DNA of 64,000 bases. Source: UBA4742 sp963785815. Its GTDB lineage: Bacteria > Actinomycetota > Acidimicrobiia > Acidimicrobiales > Acidimicrobilacustridaceae. A program made the position numbers and the translations under genes. The stretch spans positions 620,001 to 684,000 of the forward strand of contig CAWAWN010000002.1 of the NCBI GenBank assembly GCA_963785815.1, in the 5' to 3' direction. Below, piece by piece: positions 56,478 through 64,000 of the stretch. The notes below the pieces were generated by a model. It had not been told where the DNA came from. It ran no database searches and saw only the letters and a program-made list of their open reading frames with translations. Numbering within the stretch: the stretch's first letter is position 1; every line of letters starts with the position of its first letter.

Positions 56478-57395
56478 GTGAAGCACTGGATCACCTATCC
56501 CCTGATCCGCCACCCCTACGACCCGGCCTTCGTGACCAAGGACGCGGTGGTGCGCTTCGCCCAGGCCGCCGAGGCGGCCGGCTTCGACGGCATCGGCTTC
56601 ACCGACCACCCGGCCCCCTCGCACCGCTGGCTGCAGGCCGGCGGCCACGACGCCCTCGATCCGTTCGCCGCCCTGGCCTTCGTGGCCGCGGTCACCGACC
56701 GCCTGCTGCTCATCCCCAACATCGTGGTGCTGCCCTACCGCAACCCGTTCATCGTGGCCAAGGCCATCGCCACCATCGACGCCCTGTCCGGCGGCCGGTT
56801 CGTGCTGGCCACGGCCACGGGGTACCTGCGAGGCGAGTACAAGGCCCTGGGTGTCGACTTCGACCAGCGCAACGTGCTCTTCGACGAGGCCCTCGACGTG
56901 CTGCGCGGCGTGTGGAGCACCGACGAGTTCGCCTACGAGGGTTCCACCTTCCACGCGTCGGGCCAGACCGCCAACCCGAAGCCGGCGCGGGTGCCCATCT
57001 GGATCGGGGGCAACAGCCAGGTGGCGCGGGCCCGGGTGGCCCGCGCCGGTGACGGCTGGAACCCGTTCCCGGCACCGGCCGCCCTGGCCCGCACGGCCAA
57101 GACGCCGGTGCTGGAGACGGTCGACGACCTGGCCGCCATGCTCGACGACCTGTGGCGCCGGATGGGCGACGCCGGCCGCGACCCGGCCTCGATCGACGTG
57201 GCCTTCGGCACCCCGGTCGGTGGCACGCCGGGCTCGGACGACTTCGACGCCGACGCCCACCGGGTCGCCCTCGACGAGCTGGCCGCCCTGGGCGTGACCT
57301 GGAACGGCGTGGCCATCCCGGGTGACAGCCTGGACCACGCCATCGAGACCCTGCAGCGCTACGGCGAGCAGGTCATCGCCGCGGGGTCGTGGTGA
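56478..57395 (+). CDS. LLM class F420-dependent oxidoreductase, first gene of acyl-CoA synthetase operon
   Basis: The 305-residue luciferase-like enzyme reads YDPAFVTKDAVVRFAQAAEAAGFDGIGFTDHPAPSHRWLQAGGHDALDPFAALAFVAAVTDRLLLIPNIVVLPYRNPFIVAKAIATIDALSGGRFVLATATGYLRGEYKALG. Then come VPIWIGGNSQVARARVARAGDGWNPFP and a final helix pair. The DHP region at the end of strand 2 and the IGGN loop are typical of F420 users. It starts with GTG behind GGAGG; the phosphotransferase GTG overlaps its stop by 4 bp. The operon suggests oxidation or reduction of a compound that is also activated as CoA ester. Confidence 0.88.
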   Translation: MKHWITYPLIRHPYDPAFVTKDAVVRFAQAAEAAGFDGIGFTDHPAPSHRWLQAGGHDALDPFAALAFVAAVTDRLLLIPNIVVLPYRNPFIVAKAIATIDALSGGRFVLATATGYLRGEYKALGVDFDQRNVLFDEALDVLRGVWSTDEFAYEGSTFHASGQTANPKPARVPIWIGGNSQVARARVARAGDGWNPFPAPAALARTAKTPVLETVDDLAAMLDDLWRRMGDAGRDPASIDVAFGTPVGGTPGSDDFDADAHRVALDELAALGVTWNGVAIPGDSLDHAIETLQRYGEQVIAAGSW

Positions 57396-58450
57396 GCCGA
57401 GCCGTCGAGCGCGACACCGACGCGGTGCTGGCCGGCCTGGTGGCCTGGCTGGCCGCGTCGGTGTCGGTCGGCGAGCCGGAGGTGGTCGGCGTCGAGCGGC
57501 CGACCGTCGGCTACTCGACCGAGACGATCCTGGTCGACGTGTCCTGGCCGGGTGCGGCCGATCGGTCCGGCGAACGGTTGGGCGAACGGCTGGTGCTCAA
57601 GCTGCCACCGGCCGGAGACGCCATCTTCCCGACCTACGACTTCGTGGCTCAGGGCCGGGTGCAGGACGCGGTGGCGGCCGCGGGCATCCCGGCCCCGACC
57701 CCGGTGCGGGTCGAGCTCGACGAGACGTGGATGGGCACCCCGTTCCTGGTGATGCCGGCCGTCGCCGGCCACATCGTGGGCGAGCTGCCCCTGTTCGACC
57801 GGTGGCTGACCGACGCCGACGCCGACGCCAACGCGCGGGTGCACGGTTGCTACCTCGATGCGGTGGCCGACATCAACCGGGTCGACTGGCGGGCGGCCGG
57901 GCTCGACCGGGTGCTGCCCGCTCGCGACAACGCGGCCGAGCTGGCGCACTGGCGCCGGTACCTCGACTGGTGCGCCGGGGAGGGCGAGCCGTGGCCCACG
58001 CTGGTGGAGGCCCTCGACTGGTGCGCGGCCCACCAGCCCGCGGGCGGACCGGCGCCCGGCCTGTGCTGGGGCGACGTGCGCCTGGGCAACGTGATCTTCG
58101 ACGACAACCGCACCCCGGTGGCGGTGCTCGACTGGGAGATGGCGTCGATCGGCGCGGCCGAGCACGACCTGGCCTGGTTGCTGACGCTGGAGGCCATCCC
58201 CCGCGAGCTGCTCGGGCGCACCGTGCCGGGCTTCCTCACCCACGACGAGGCGGTGGCTCGGTACCAGGCCCGGCTGGGCCGGCCGGTGATCGACCTCGAC
58301 TGGTACGAGATCCTGGCCCTGGTGCGCAGCTCGGCCATCCTCACCCGCATCGCCCAGCTCGATGGACGGGCCGGTCGACCCGTCCCGTTCGCGCCCGCCG
58401 ACCACCCCATCCTGGGCATCCTGGCTCGACGCATGGCCGAGGCCGGCTGA
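57392..58450 (+). CDS. Aminoglycoside-phosphotransferase-family protein of catabolic type
   Basis: The 352-residue protein has the APH/choline kinase fold. GYSTETILVDVSW is the glycine-loop part, RLVLKLPPAGDAIFPTYDF holds the ATP-binding Lys, and PGLCWGDVRLGNVIFDDNRTPVAVLDWEMASIGAAEHDLAWLLTLE the catalytic loop and metal Asp. The His of the usual HGD is Trp (CWGD), common in this subgroup found beside acyl-CoA dehydrogenase and fatty-acid genes. It is therefore more likely a metabolic kinase than a resistance factor. Its start overlaps the LLM stop and its stop overlaps the acyl-CoA synthetase ATG (TGATG). Confidence 0.87.
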   Translation: MSRAVERDTDAVLAGLVAWLAASVSVGEPEVVGVERPTVGYSTETILVDVSWPGAADRSGERLGERLVLKLPPAGDAIFPTYDFVAQGRVQDAVAAAGIPAPTPVRVELDETWMGTPFLVMPAVAGHIVGELPLFDRWLTDADADANARVHGCYLDAVADINRVDWRAAGLDRVLPARDNAAELAHWRRYLDWCAGEGEPWPTLVEALDWCAAHQPAGGPAPGLCWGDVRLGNVIFDDNRTPVAVLDWEMASIGAAEHDLAWLLTLEAIPRELLGRTVPGFLTHDEAVARYQARLGRPVIDLDWYEILALVRSSAILTRIAQLDGRAGRPVPFAPADHPILGILARRMAEAG

Positions 58451-60117
58451 TGGGGGAGCCGCTCGACACCGTGGCCGCGCTGGTGCGAGGGCGGGCCGGT
58501 GACCCCAACCTGGGCCTGCAGTTCGAGGGGCGGAGCTGGACCTGGGCGGAGGCGGTGGTCGAGATGCAGGTGCGGGCCGCGTGGCTCGGGGAGCTCCTGC
58601 CCGACCCACCCGGGCATCTCGGTGTGCTGTTGGACAACGTGCCCGAGTACCTGTTCCTGCTCGGCGGCGCGGCCCTGGCCGGTCGGGTGGTGGTGGGCGT
58701 GAACGCGACCCGCCGGGGCGAGGAGCTGGCCCGCGACATCCGCCACAGCGACTGCCAGGCCATGGTCACCGACGCCGCCTACGCCGACCTGTTCGAGGGC
58801 CTCGACCTGGGGTTCGACCCCGACCGGGTGGTCATCGCCGACACCCCGGCCCACGACGTCGCCCTGGCCCGCTTCCGTGGGCCCGAGGCTCGGGTCGCGC
58901 CGGCCGAGCCCCGACCCGAGGACCTGCTGGTGCTCATCTTCACCTCGGGCTCGACCGGCGCCCCCAAGGCGGTGCGCCTGACCCAGGGCCGGGCGGCCCG
59001 GGCGGCCACGCCCATGGGCTTCGGGCCCGACGACATCCTCTACTGCTCGATGCCGGTGTTCCACGGCAACGCGCTCATGTCGATGGTGTTCCCGGCGCTG
59101 GCCAGCGGGGCGTCGCTGGTGCTCAAGCGGAAGTTCTCCGCGTCGGGGTTCCTGCCCGACATCCGTCGCTACCACTGCACCTTCACCAGCACCATCGGCC
59201 GGGCGCTGGCCTACATCCTGGCCACCCCCGAGACCGACCACGACCGCGACAACGACCTGAAGTTCATGCTCTCGCCCGAGGCGTCGGTGGCCGACATGAA
59301 GGCGTTCAAGCGTCGGTTCGGACCTTCGGTGTTCGGGGGCTACGGGTCCAGCGAGAACGCCATCGTGATGATGCCGAGCTCGGGCCAGCCGCCCGAAGCG
59401 CTGGGCGTGCCCGCACCGGGCCTCGACATCGCCGTGATCGACCCGGCCACCGAGCAGGAGTGCCCACCGGCCCGATTCGACGCCGACGGCCGGCTCGCCA
59501 ACGCCGACGAAGCCATCGGAGAGCTGGTCGGGCGCAACGCCCTCGATCGCTTCGAGGGCTACTACAACAACGAGGAGGCCACCCGCGAGCGCACCCGCGC
59601 CGGGTGGTACTGGTCCGGCGACCTGGCCTACCGCGACGCCGACGGCGTCTTCTACTTCGCCGGCCGCAACGCCGACTGGATCCGGGTGGACGGCGAGAAC
59701 TTCGCGGCGGCGCCGGTCGAGCGGGTCCTCCAGCGCTTCGCCGGGGTGTCCGGCGTGGCCGTGTTCGGCGTCCCCGACGACCACACGGCCGACGACCAGA
59801 TCATGGCCGTGATCGAGCTGGCCGAGGGCGTGGCCTTCGACCCCGCGGCCTTCGACGCCTTCCTCGACGACCAGCGCGACCTGGGCACGAAGTGGTCGCC
59901 GCGCTACGTCCGCATCGTCGAGGCCCTTCCGGTGACGGCCACGAACAAGATCGACAAGGCCCCACTGCGTCGGGCTCGCTGGACGGCCACGGGCGACGAT
60001 GCGCTCTACTGGCGGCCCGAGCGGCGCCAGCCGCTGCGTCGGCTCGACGACGCCGACCGGGTCGAGATCGCGGCTCGGTTCGCAGCCAACGGCCGTGCCG
60101 AGGTCCTGAACCGCTGA
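58450..60117 (+). CDS. Acyl-CoA synthetase (AMP-binding family)
   Basis: The 555-residue enzyme has the ANL plan: P-loop VLIFTSGSTGAPKAVRLTQGRAARAA, PVFHGNALMSMVFPALASGASLVL, GGYGSSENAIVMMP, WYWSGDLAYRDADGVFYFAGRNADWIRVDGENFAAAPVERVLQRF and the C-terminal VTATNKIDKAPLRRARW with the catalytic Lys. It activates a carboxylic acid as acyl-AMP and then acyl-CoA; the chain is probably a fatty or aromatic acid. The ATG at 58450 overlaps the preceding stop; the longer upstream frame is rejected. Together with the LLM enzyme and kinase it forms a three-gene catabolic operon. Confidence 0.92.
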   Translation: MGEPLDTVAALVRGRAGDPNLGLQFEGRSWTWAEAVVEMQVRAAWLGELLPDPPGHLGVLLDNVPEYLFLLGGAALAGRVVVGVNATRRGEELARDIRHSDCQAMVTDAAYADLFEGLDLGFDPDRVVIADTPAHDVALARFRGPEARVAPAEPRPEDLLVLIFTSGSTGAPKAVRLTQGRAARAATPMGFGPDDILYCSMPVFHGNALMSMVFPALASGASLVLKRKFSASGFLPDIRRYHCTFTSTIGRALAYILATPETDHDRDNDLKFMLSPEASVADMKAFKRRFGPSVFGGYGSSENAIVMMPSSGQPPEALGVPAPGLDIAVIDPATEQECPPARFDADGRLANADEAIGELVGRNALDRFEGYYNNEEATRERTRAGWYWSGDLAYRDADGVFYFAGRNADWIRVDGENFAAAPVERVLQRFAGVSGVAVFGVPDDHTADDQIMAVIELAEGVAFDPAAFDAFLDDQRDLGTKWSPRYVRIVEALPVTATNKIDKAPLRRARWTATGDDALYWRPERRQPLRRLDDADRVEIAARFAANGRAEVLNR

Positions 60118-60122
60118 GCCGC

Positions 60123-60139
60123 GGTCCGCACCCCGGACC
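60123..60139. terminator. Hairpin between convergent acyl-CoA synthetase and amidohydrolase genes
   Basis: GGTCCG and CGGACC pair around a 5-nt loop, ending at the first base of the amidohydrolase stop codon on the other strand. It fills most of the 21-bp gap. Confidence 0.55.
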
Positions 60140-61305
60140 TAGAGGCGGTAGAGCTTCACGGCGTTGTCGCTCAGGATCTTGCGGCGCACCTCGGGCCGCA
60201 GGTCGGCCAGGTTCTGCATGGCCGTCTTCAGCGGCTCGGGGAACAGGCAGGTGGGATGGGGGAAGTCGGTCTCGAACATGACGTTGTCCTCGCCCACCGA
60301 GTCGACCACCTGGGCCAGGTTCTTCCGCTCGAACCAGGTGGTGGCGTAGAGCTGGCGGCGGAAGTACTCCGACGGGCGCAGGCCCAGCTCGGCGGCCAGA
60401 TGCGGCGCGTTCTCCTCCATCTCGTAGTCGAGCGCCTCCAGGATGAACGGGATCCACCCGCAGCCGCTCTCCACCGACACCATCTTCAGGTCGGGGTGCC
60501 GGTCGAGCAGGCCCGAGCAGATCACGTTCACCACCACCCGGGCGTTGCCCACGAACAGCAGGGTGCCGCCGATGCCCAGGGCCACGTCCTCCTGCTGGGA
60601 GGGCCACGGGTAGTTCCCGTAGAAGTTCATGGTGGTGAGGCTGGCCCCGATGTGGAAGTGGACCGGCAGCTCCAGGGCCGCGCACGCCTCCCACAGCGGG
60701 TCCCAGGCCCGGTTGGCCAGGTCGGGCGCGCCCAGGTCCTGGGGGTCCGAGGTCATGTTCACGCCCCGGAAGCCGGCGTCGGCCAGGCGCTGGGCCTCGG
60801 CCACGCAGGCCTCCACGCTCCACGACGGCAGGACGCCCATGGGCAGCAGCCGGTGGCCCGAGTCCTGCTGGACCCCGGCCATGTGGTCGTTGTACATGCG
60901 CAGCAGCTGCAGGCGGAAGGGCTCGTCGGCCACCACGTCGGCGATGCCCTGGCCGCCCAGCCCGATCACGTTGGGGTAGAGCACCTCGGCCCAGATGCCC
61001 GCCTCGTCCATCATCTCGACCCGGGCCACGGGGTCGTAGGCGCCCTGGTGGATGTCGTCGATGGTCCACTCGAACAGGCCCTTCTGGGCGTTGATCTTGG
61101 AGCCGTCGCGCCCGATCACGCCACCCCCGCCGGCCCGACCCAGCTCGGCGCCGTCGACCACCCAGGTGGCCACGCCGTCGACCTCGACGACGTGGGGCAT
61201 GCGGTCGCGGGTGGCCGCCGAGGCCTGGCGGGTCCACAGGTCGTGGGGCTCGGTCAGGTGCGTGTCGGTGTCGATGACGCGGATCGGATCGGTGTCGACG
61301 GTCAT
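60139..61305 (-). CDS. Amidohydrolase family protein (Amidohydro_2 type)
   Basis: The 388-residue enzyme has the Amidohydro_2 barrel. RVIDTDTHLTEPHDLW starts it, YDPVARVEMMDEAGIWAEVLYPN and AGFRGVNMTSDPQDLGAPDLANRAWDPLWEACAALELPVHFHIGAS follow with two His, and VESGCGWIPFILEALDYE and NVMFETDFPHPTCLFPEPL close it. The ETDFPH ending matches the metal-dependent decarboxylase/hydrolase subgroup found with fatty-acid and aromatic degradation genes in actinobacteria. A TAGGGT box lies about 40 nt upstream of the ATG, so unlike many neighbours it seems to have a leader, with GGGGGGC as a binding site. Confidence 0.87.
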   Translation of the reverse strand: MTVDTDPIRVIDTDTHLTEPHDLWTRQASAATRDRMPHVVEVDGVATWVVDGAELGRAGGGGVIGRDGSKINAQKGLFEWTIDDIHQGAYDPVARVEMMDEAGIWAEVLYPNVIGLGGQGIADVVADEPFRLQLLRMYNDHMAGVQQDSGHRLLPMGVLPSWSVEACVAEAQRLADAGFRGVNMTSDPQDLGAPDLANRAWDPLWEACAALELPVHFHIGASLTTMNFYGNYPWPSQQEDVALGIGGTLLFVGNARVVVNVICSGLLDRHPDLKMVSVESGCGWIPFILEALDYEMEENAPHLAAELGLRPSEYFRRQLYATTWFERKNLAQVVDSVGEDNVMFETDFPHPTCLFPEPLKTAMQNLADLRPEVRRKILSDNAVKLYRL

Positions 61306-61383
61306 GGCGCAGCCCCCCGGGCTCGTGGACGTGACCTGCGCGCACCCTAACCCCCGGCCGGTGCCGAGGCCCGACCGGGCGGA

Positions 61384-62436
61384 TCAGTCGGGTTTGCGGG
61401 TCCGGCTGGGCGCCACCCGGGGTGGCTCGTTGGGCTGCTTGGGGTAGACCGGCGGCCAGGGCGCGTCCATCAGGCCCGCCTCCATGTCGCGGGCCGACCA
61501 CGCCAGGAGCGCCTCGATGGACTGCGGGTGGTCCACCATGTCGGCCCAGGGATCGCCCAGGCGGTCCACCCGGTCGGGGACCGTGGCGATGGTCAGCTCG
61601 TCGGGGTGGACGGTCTCCACCTCGGCCCACGTGATGGGGGTGGACACCTGGGCGCCGGGCCGGGCCCGCACCGACCAGGCCCCGAAGATGGTCTTGTGCG
61701 GCGCGTTCTGGTTGAAGTCGATGAAGACGCGCCGCCCCCGCTCCTCCTTCCACCAGGCGGCGGTGAGCAGGTCCGGCCGGCGCCGCTCGAGCTCGCGGGC
61801 CAGGGCCACCGCCGCGGCCCGCACCTGGTAGGAGTCCCATCGGGGTTCGAGGCGCACGTAGATGTGCAGGCCCTTGTTGCCGCTCGTCTTGGGGTGCCCC
61901 TCGATCGCCAGCTCGTCGAGCAGGGCGTGCACCTCGCCCGCCGCCTCGCGGAGCATGGCGAAGTCGACGCCTGGGGTGGGGTCGAGGTCGATGCGCAGCT
62001 CGTCGGCGTGATCCAGGTCGGCGGCCTTGGACGGCCACACGTGGAAGCCCAGGCACCCCATGTTCACCGCGTAGAGCACGTGGGCGATGTCGGCGATCAC
62101 CAGGGCTTCGGACGTGGTGCCGTTGGGTGTCGACACCGTGGCGGTGGCCACCCAGTCGGGACGACCCTTGGGCACCCGCTTCTGGAAGAACGACTTGCCG
62201 GCGGCGCCGTCGGGGAACCGCTGGAGCAGCACGGGTCGCCCACCCATGGCCGCCATGAGCGGCGCCTCCACGGCCAGGTAGTACTCGGCCAGGTCGAGCT
62301 TGGTGTCGCCCCGCTCGGTGAAGAACACCTTGTCGGGGCTGGACAGCTCGAGGTGGTGGCCGGCCAGGTCGAGCTCGACCGGCTCGCCGTCACCACCCCC
62401 GCGCGCCCGGCGGGCGGACGACTGGGGCGGGGGCAC
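61384..62436 (-). CDS. Stand-alone LigD-type polymerase/primase domain (non-homologous end joining)
   Basis: The 350-residue protein is the polymerase domain of LigD without ligase or nuclease domains. ELSSPDKVFFTERGDTKLDLAEYYLAV, PVLLQRFPDGAAGKSFFQKRVPKGRPDWV and MGCLGFHVWPSKAADLDHADELRIDLDPTPGVDF, with the metal-binding Asp pair, are visible. TSGNKGLHIYVRL and RRVFIDFNQNAPHKTIFGAWSVRARPGAQVSTPITWAEV, with the third Asp, complete the site. Such separate polymerases fill gaps in Ku-dependent double-strand break repair. The GTG at 62436 is chosen because a TAGCGT box lies 7 nt upstream; the longer frame to 62562 has no such support. No Ku or ligase gene is nearby. Confidence 0.87.
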   Translation of the reverse strand: MPPPQSSARRARGGGDGEPVELDLAGHHLELSSPDKVFFTERGDTKLDLAEYYLAVEAPLMAAMGGRPVLLQRFPDGAAGKSFFQKRVPKGRPDWVATATVSTPNGTTSEALVIADIAHVLYAVNMGCLGFHVWPSKAADLDHADELRIDLDPTPGVDFAMLREAAGEVHALLDELAIEGHPKTSGNKGLHIYVRLEPRWDSYQVRAAAVALARELERRRPDLLTAAWWKEERGRRVFIDFNQNAPHKTIFGAWSVRARPGAQVSTPITWAEVETVHPDELTIATVPDRVDRLGDPWADMVDHPQSIEALLAWSARDMEAGLMDAPWPPVYPKQPNEPPRVAPSRTRKPD

Positions 62437-62443
62437 CTCTGAA

Positions 62444-62449
62444 ACGCTA
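62444..62449 (-). promoter_or_regulatory. -10 box (TAGCGT) of leaderless LigD-polymerase transcript
   Basis: TAGCGT is followed by 7 nt and the GTG at 62436, which decides the start of the LigD-type polymerase. Confidence 0.55.
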
Positions 62450-62570
62450 GCGCCGTGCCCGCCGGTGGTCGCGTCCCGACACGGGCTCGAGCGCGGCGAT
62501 CCCGGCGGCCCCGGGGCGACCGATCCGGCTTCCGCGACCCGAGCTGCGCCCATCGGCAACACTCGGGGAT

Positions 62571-63995
62571 GTGCCTGGCGAGTGGGACGCGGTGGTGGTG
62601 GGCTCAGGGCCCAACGGACTGTGCGCGGCAGCCACCATGGCCCGGGCCGGGTGGCGCGTGCTGGTGCTGGAGGCGGCCGACACCATCGGCGGCGGGACCC
62701 GTTCGGGCCCGCTCACCCTCGAGGGCTTCGTGCACGACCGCTGCTCGGCCGTGCACCCCCTGGGCGTGGCGTCGCCCGCCCTGGCGGCCCTCGACCTGGC
62801 CGACCAGGGACTCGAGTGGGTGTTCCCCGAGGTCGACCTGGCCCATCCCCTCGACGGGGGCCGGGCGGCCCTGCTGTCGCGGTCACTGGCCGAGACCGCC
62901 GACGGTCTGGGCGCCGACGGGCCCGCCTATCGGCGGCTGTTCGAACCGCTGGTGGCCTCGGCCGATGCCCTCACGGCCGCGGTGCTGTCGCCGCTCTCGC
63001 TCCCGCCCGTCGGCTCCTGGCCGGCCCTGGCCCGGTTCGGCGCCGCGGCCGCCTGGCCGGCCGACCGCCTGGTCCGACGCCGATTCGACACCGACGAGGG
63101 CCGCGGCCTGCTGGCCGGCCTGTCGGCTCACTCCATGCTCTCGCTGCGGGCGCCGGGCACCGCCGGCTACGGGCTCTTCCTCGGGTTGCTGGCCCACGCC
63201 GTGGGCTGGCCCGTGGCCCGCGGCGGCTCCCAGGCCATCGCCGATGCCCTGGTCTCGGTCCTCGTCGCCGCCGGCGGAGAGGTGGTCACCGGTCAGCTGG
63301 TCACCTCGCTCGACCAGCTCCCACCAGCTCGGGCCACCTTGGTCGACGTGTCGCCCCGCCAACTCCTGGCCATCGGCGGCACCCGGTTGCCGGCGCGCTA
63401 CCGCCGGGCCCTCACGCGGTACCGATACGGCGCGGGGGTGTGCAAGGTCGACTGGGCCCTCGACGGCCCCATCCCGTGGGCGGCCGACGGGGTGGACCGG
63501 GCGGTGACGGTGCACGTCGGCGGCACCTCCGACGAGGTGGCCCGGGCCGAGGCCCAGGTGGCGGCCGGCCGGCACCCCGAGCGCCCCTTCGTCCTGGTGG
63601 TGCAGCCCAGCGTGGTCGACCCGACCCGGGCGCCGCTCGGCCAGCACGTGGGCTGGGCCTACTGCCACGTGCCGAACGGGTCGCTGGTCGACGCGAGCGA
63701 CCAGATCGAGGCCCAGTTGGAGAGGTTCGCACCCGGATTCCGCGACCGGGTGCTGGCTCGCCACGTGTCGCGTCCCGCTGACCTCGAGCTCCACGACGCC
63801 AACTACGTGGGCGGCGACATCGCCATCGGCCGGACCGACCTGACCCAGTTGGTGACCCGGCCGGTGGTGTCGAGACACCCGTGGCGCACGCCGGTGCACG
63901 GGCTCTACCTCTGCTCGTCGGCCACGCCGCCCGGGCCCGGGGTGCACGGCATGTGCGGCTGGCACGCGGCGTCGCTGGCCCTGGCCGACGCCTGA
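62571..63995 (+). CDS. Phytoene desaturase-like FAD-dependent oxidoreductase
   Basis: The 474-residue protein starts with the dinucleotide loop DAVVVGSGPNGLCAAATMARAGWRVLVLEAADTIGGGTRSGPLTLEGFVHDRCSAVHPLG, typical of the phytoene desaturase/CrtI-like group. LSLRAPGTAGYGLFLGLLAHAVGWPVARGGSQAIADAL carries the middle FAD contact, and VHGLYLCSSATPPGPGVHGMCGWHAASLAL the C-terminal FAD motif. Many actinobacteria carry such non-carotenoid paralogues of unknown substrate. No carotenoid genes lie within the visible part, although the window ends 5 bp after this gene. The GTG at 62571 is taken; it is divergent from the LigD-type gene. Confidence 0.87.
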   Translation: MPGEWDAVVVGSGPNGLCAAATMARAGWRVLVLEAADTIGGGTRSGPLTLEGFVHDRCSAVHPLGVASPALAALDLADQGLEWVFPEVDLAHPLDGGRAALLSRSLAETADGLGADGPAYRRLFEPLVASADALTAAVLSPLSLPPVGSWPALARFGAAAAWPADRLVRRRFDTDEGRGLLAGLSAHSMLSLRAPGTAGYGLFLGLLAHAVGWPVARGGSQAIADALVSVLVAAGGEVVTGQLVTSLDQLPPARATLVDVSPRQLLAIGGTRLPARYRRALTRYRYGAGVCKVDWALDGPIPWAADGVDRAVTVHVGGTSDEVARAEAQVAAGRHPERPFVLVVQPSVVDPTRAPLGQHVGWAYCHVPNGSLVDASDQIEAQLERFAPGFRDRVLARHVSRPADLELHDANYVGGDIAIGRTDLTQLVTRPVVSRHPWRTPVHGLYLCSSATPPGPGVHGMCGWHAASLALADA

Positions 63996-64000
63996 CCGAC

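Noticed and set aside
53375..56494. Minus-strand open frame of more than 1000 codons across several genes
   Set aside because: It is antisense to the zinc-ribbon and SDR genes with Arg/Pro/Gly-rich composition; only the part below about 56262 is the real DUF1254 gene. Very long shadow frames are expected at this GC content.
57389..58450. Aminoglycoside phosphotransferase as an antibiotic resistance gene
   Set aside because: The catalytic HGD is WGD and it is coupled to LLM and acyl-CoA synthetase genes, as in catabolic kinases; there is no resistance context.

Overview
The window is a GC-rich (clearly above 70 %) chromosomal segment of an actinobacterium. The two F420-type LLM flavin oxidoreductases, the stand-alone LigD-type polymerase, the SCO6745-like protein, the many GTG starts and the TANNNT -10 boxes sitting 6-7 nt before start codons fit an acidimicrobial lineage (Iamia/Ilumatobacter-like). 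That placement is inferred from gene content, not from a marker gene. I found no rRNA, tRNA, CRISPR array, insertion sequence or prophage. Coding density is very high and no gene-free stretch exceeds about 235 bp.

Layout. 1-5.2 kb: 5'-truncated alcohol dehydrogenase, a membrane protein, a DUF2252 protein and an AAA+ ATPase. 5.2-8.6 kb: DoxX protein and a four-gene MauE/MauD/DsbD-like thiol-redox cluster. 8.7-17.9 kb: family-39-like glycosyltransferase (frameshifted), FKBP, saccharopine-dehydrogenase-like enzyme, GNAT, nucleosidase, VOC protein, an ATP-grasp ligase coupled to folC, DUF1269 and an LLM enzyme. 18-26.4 kb: glycine-rich exported protein, a Fur-family regulator divergent from a four-gene metal ABC transporter, an SRPBCC-sulfatase pair and an exported cadherin-like protein. 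26.6-41.4 kb: cNMP/FAD protein, carboxylesterase, beta-propeller protein divergent from a halohydrin-dehalogenase-like SDR, beta-helix lipoprotein, a second sulfatase divergent from a duplicated-domain protein, amidohydrolase and an exported DUF4397-like protein. 41.6-45.3 kb: phosphoketolase-acetate kinase operon. 45.3-53.2 kb: SCO6745-like protein flanked by a 44-bp repeat pair, esterase lipoprotein, two ArsR-SRPBCC modules, phosphatase, 2-dehydropantoate-reductase-like enzyme, ABM protein and TauE/SafE permease. 53.3-64 kb: zinc-ribbon protein (frameshifted), dienoyl-CoA-reductase-like SDR, DUF1254 lipoprotein (frameshifted), an LLM/phosphotransferase/acyl-CoA synthetase operon, amidohydrolase, LigD polymerase and a phytoene-desaturase-like oxidoreductase.

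Main observations. (1) Three unrelated exported proteins (18078, 25862, 40615) have a Thr-rich tail and end exactly in Phe-Thr-Gly-COOH with no membrane anchor after it: a possible undescribed C-terminal sorting or processing signal. (2) One 7-5-7 operator, TTGACA(G/A)-N5-CTG(A/T)CA(G/A), occurs at 23743, 32985 and 38433 (there inside a perfect 43-bp inverted repeat). It would link two sulfatases, a beta-propeller protein and a halohydrin-dehalogenase-like SDR in one regulon whose regulator is not in the window. (3) Three genes are each broken by one apparently missing base, in or near short G/C runs, which suggests systematic indel errors or genuine slippage. (4) At least eleven genes show a -10 box 6-7 nt before the start codon, so leaderless transcription looks common; several of these boxes overlap operator palindromes.
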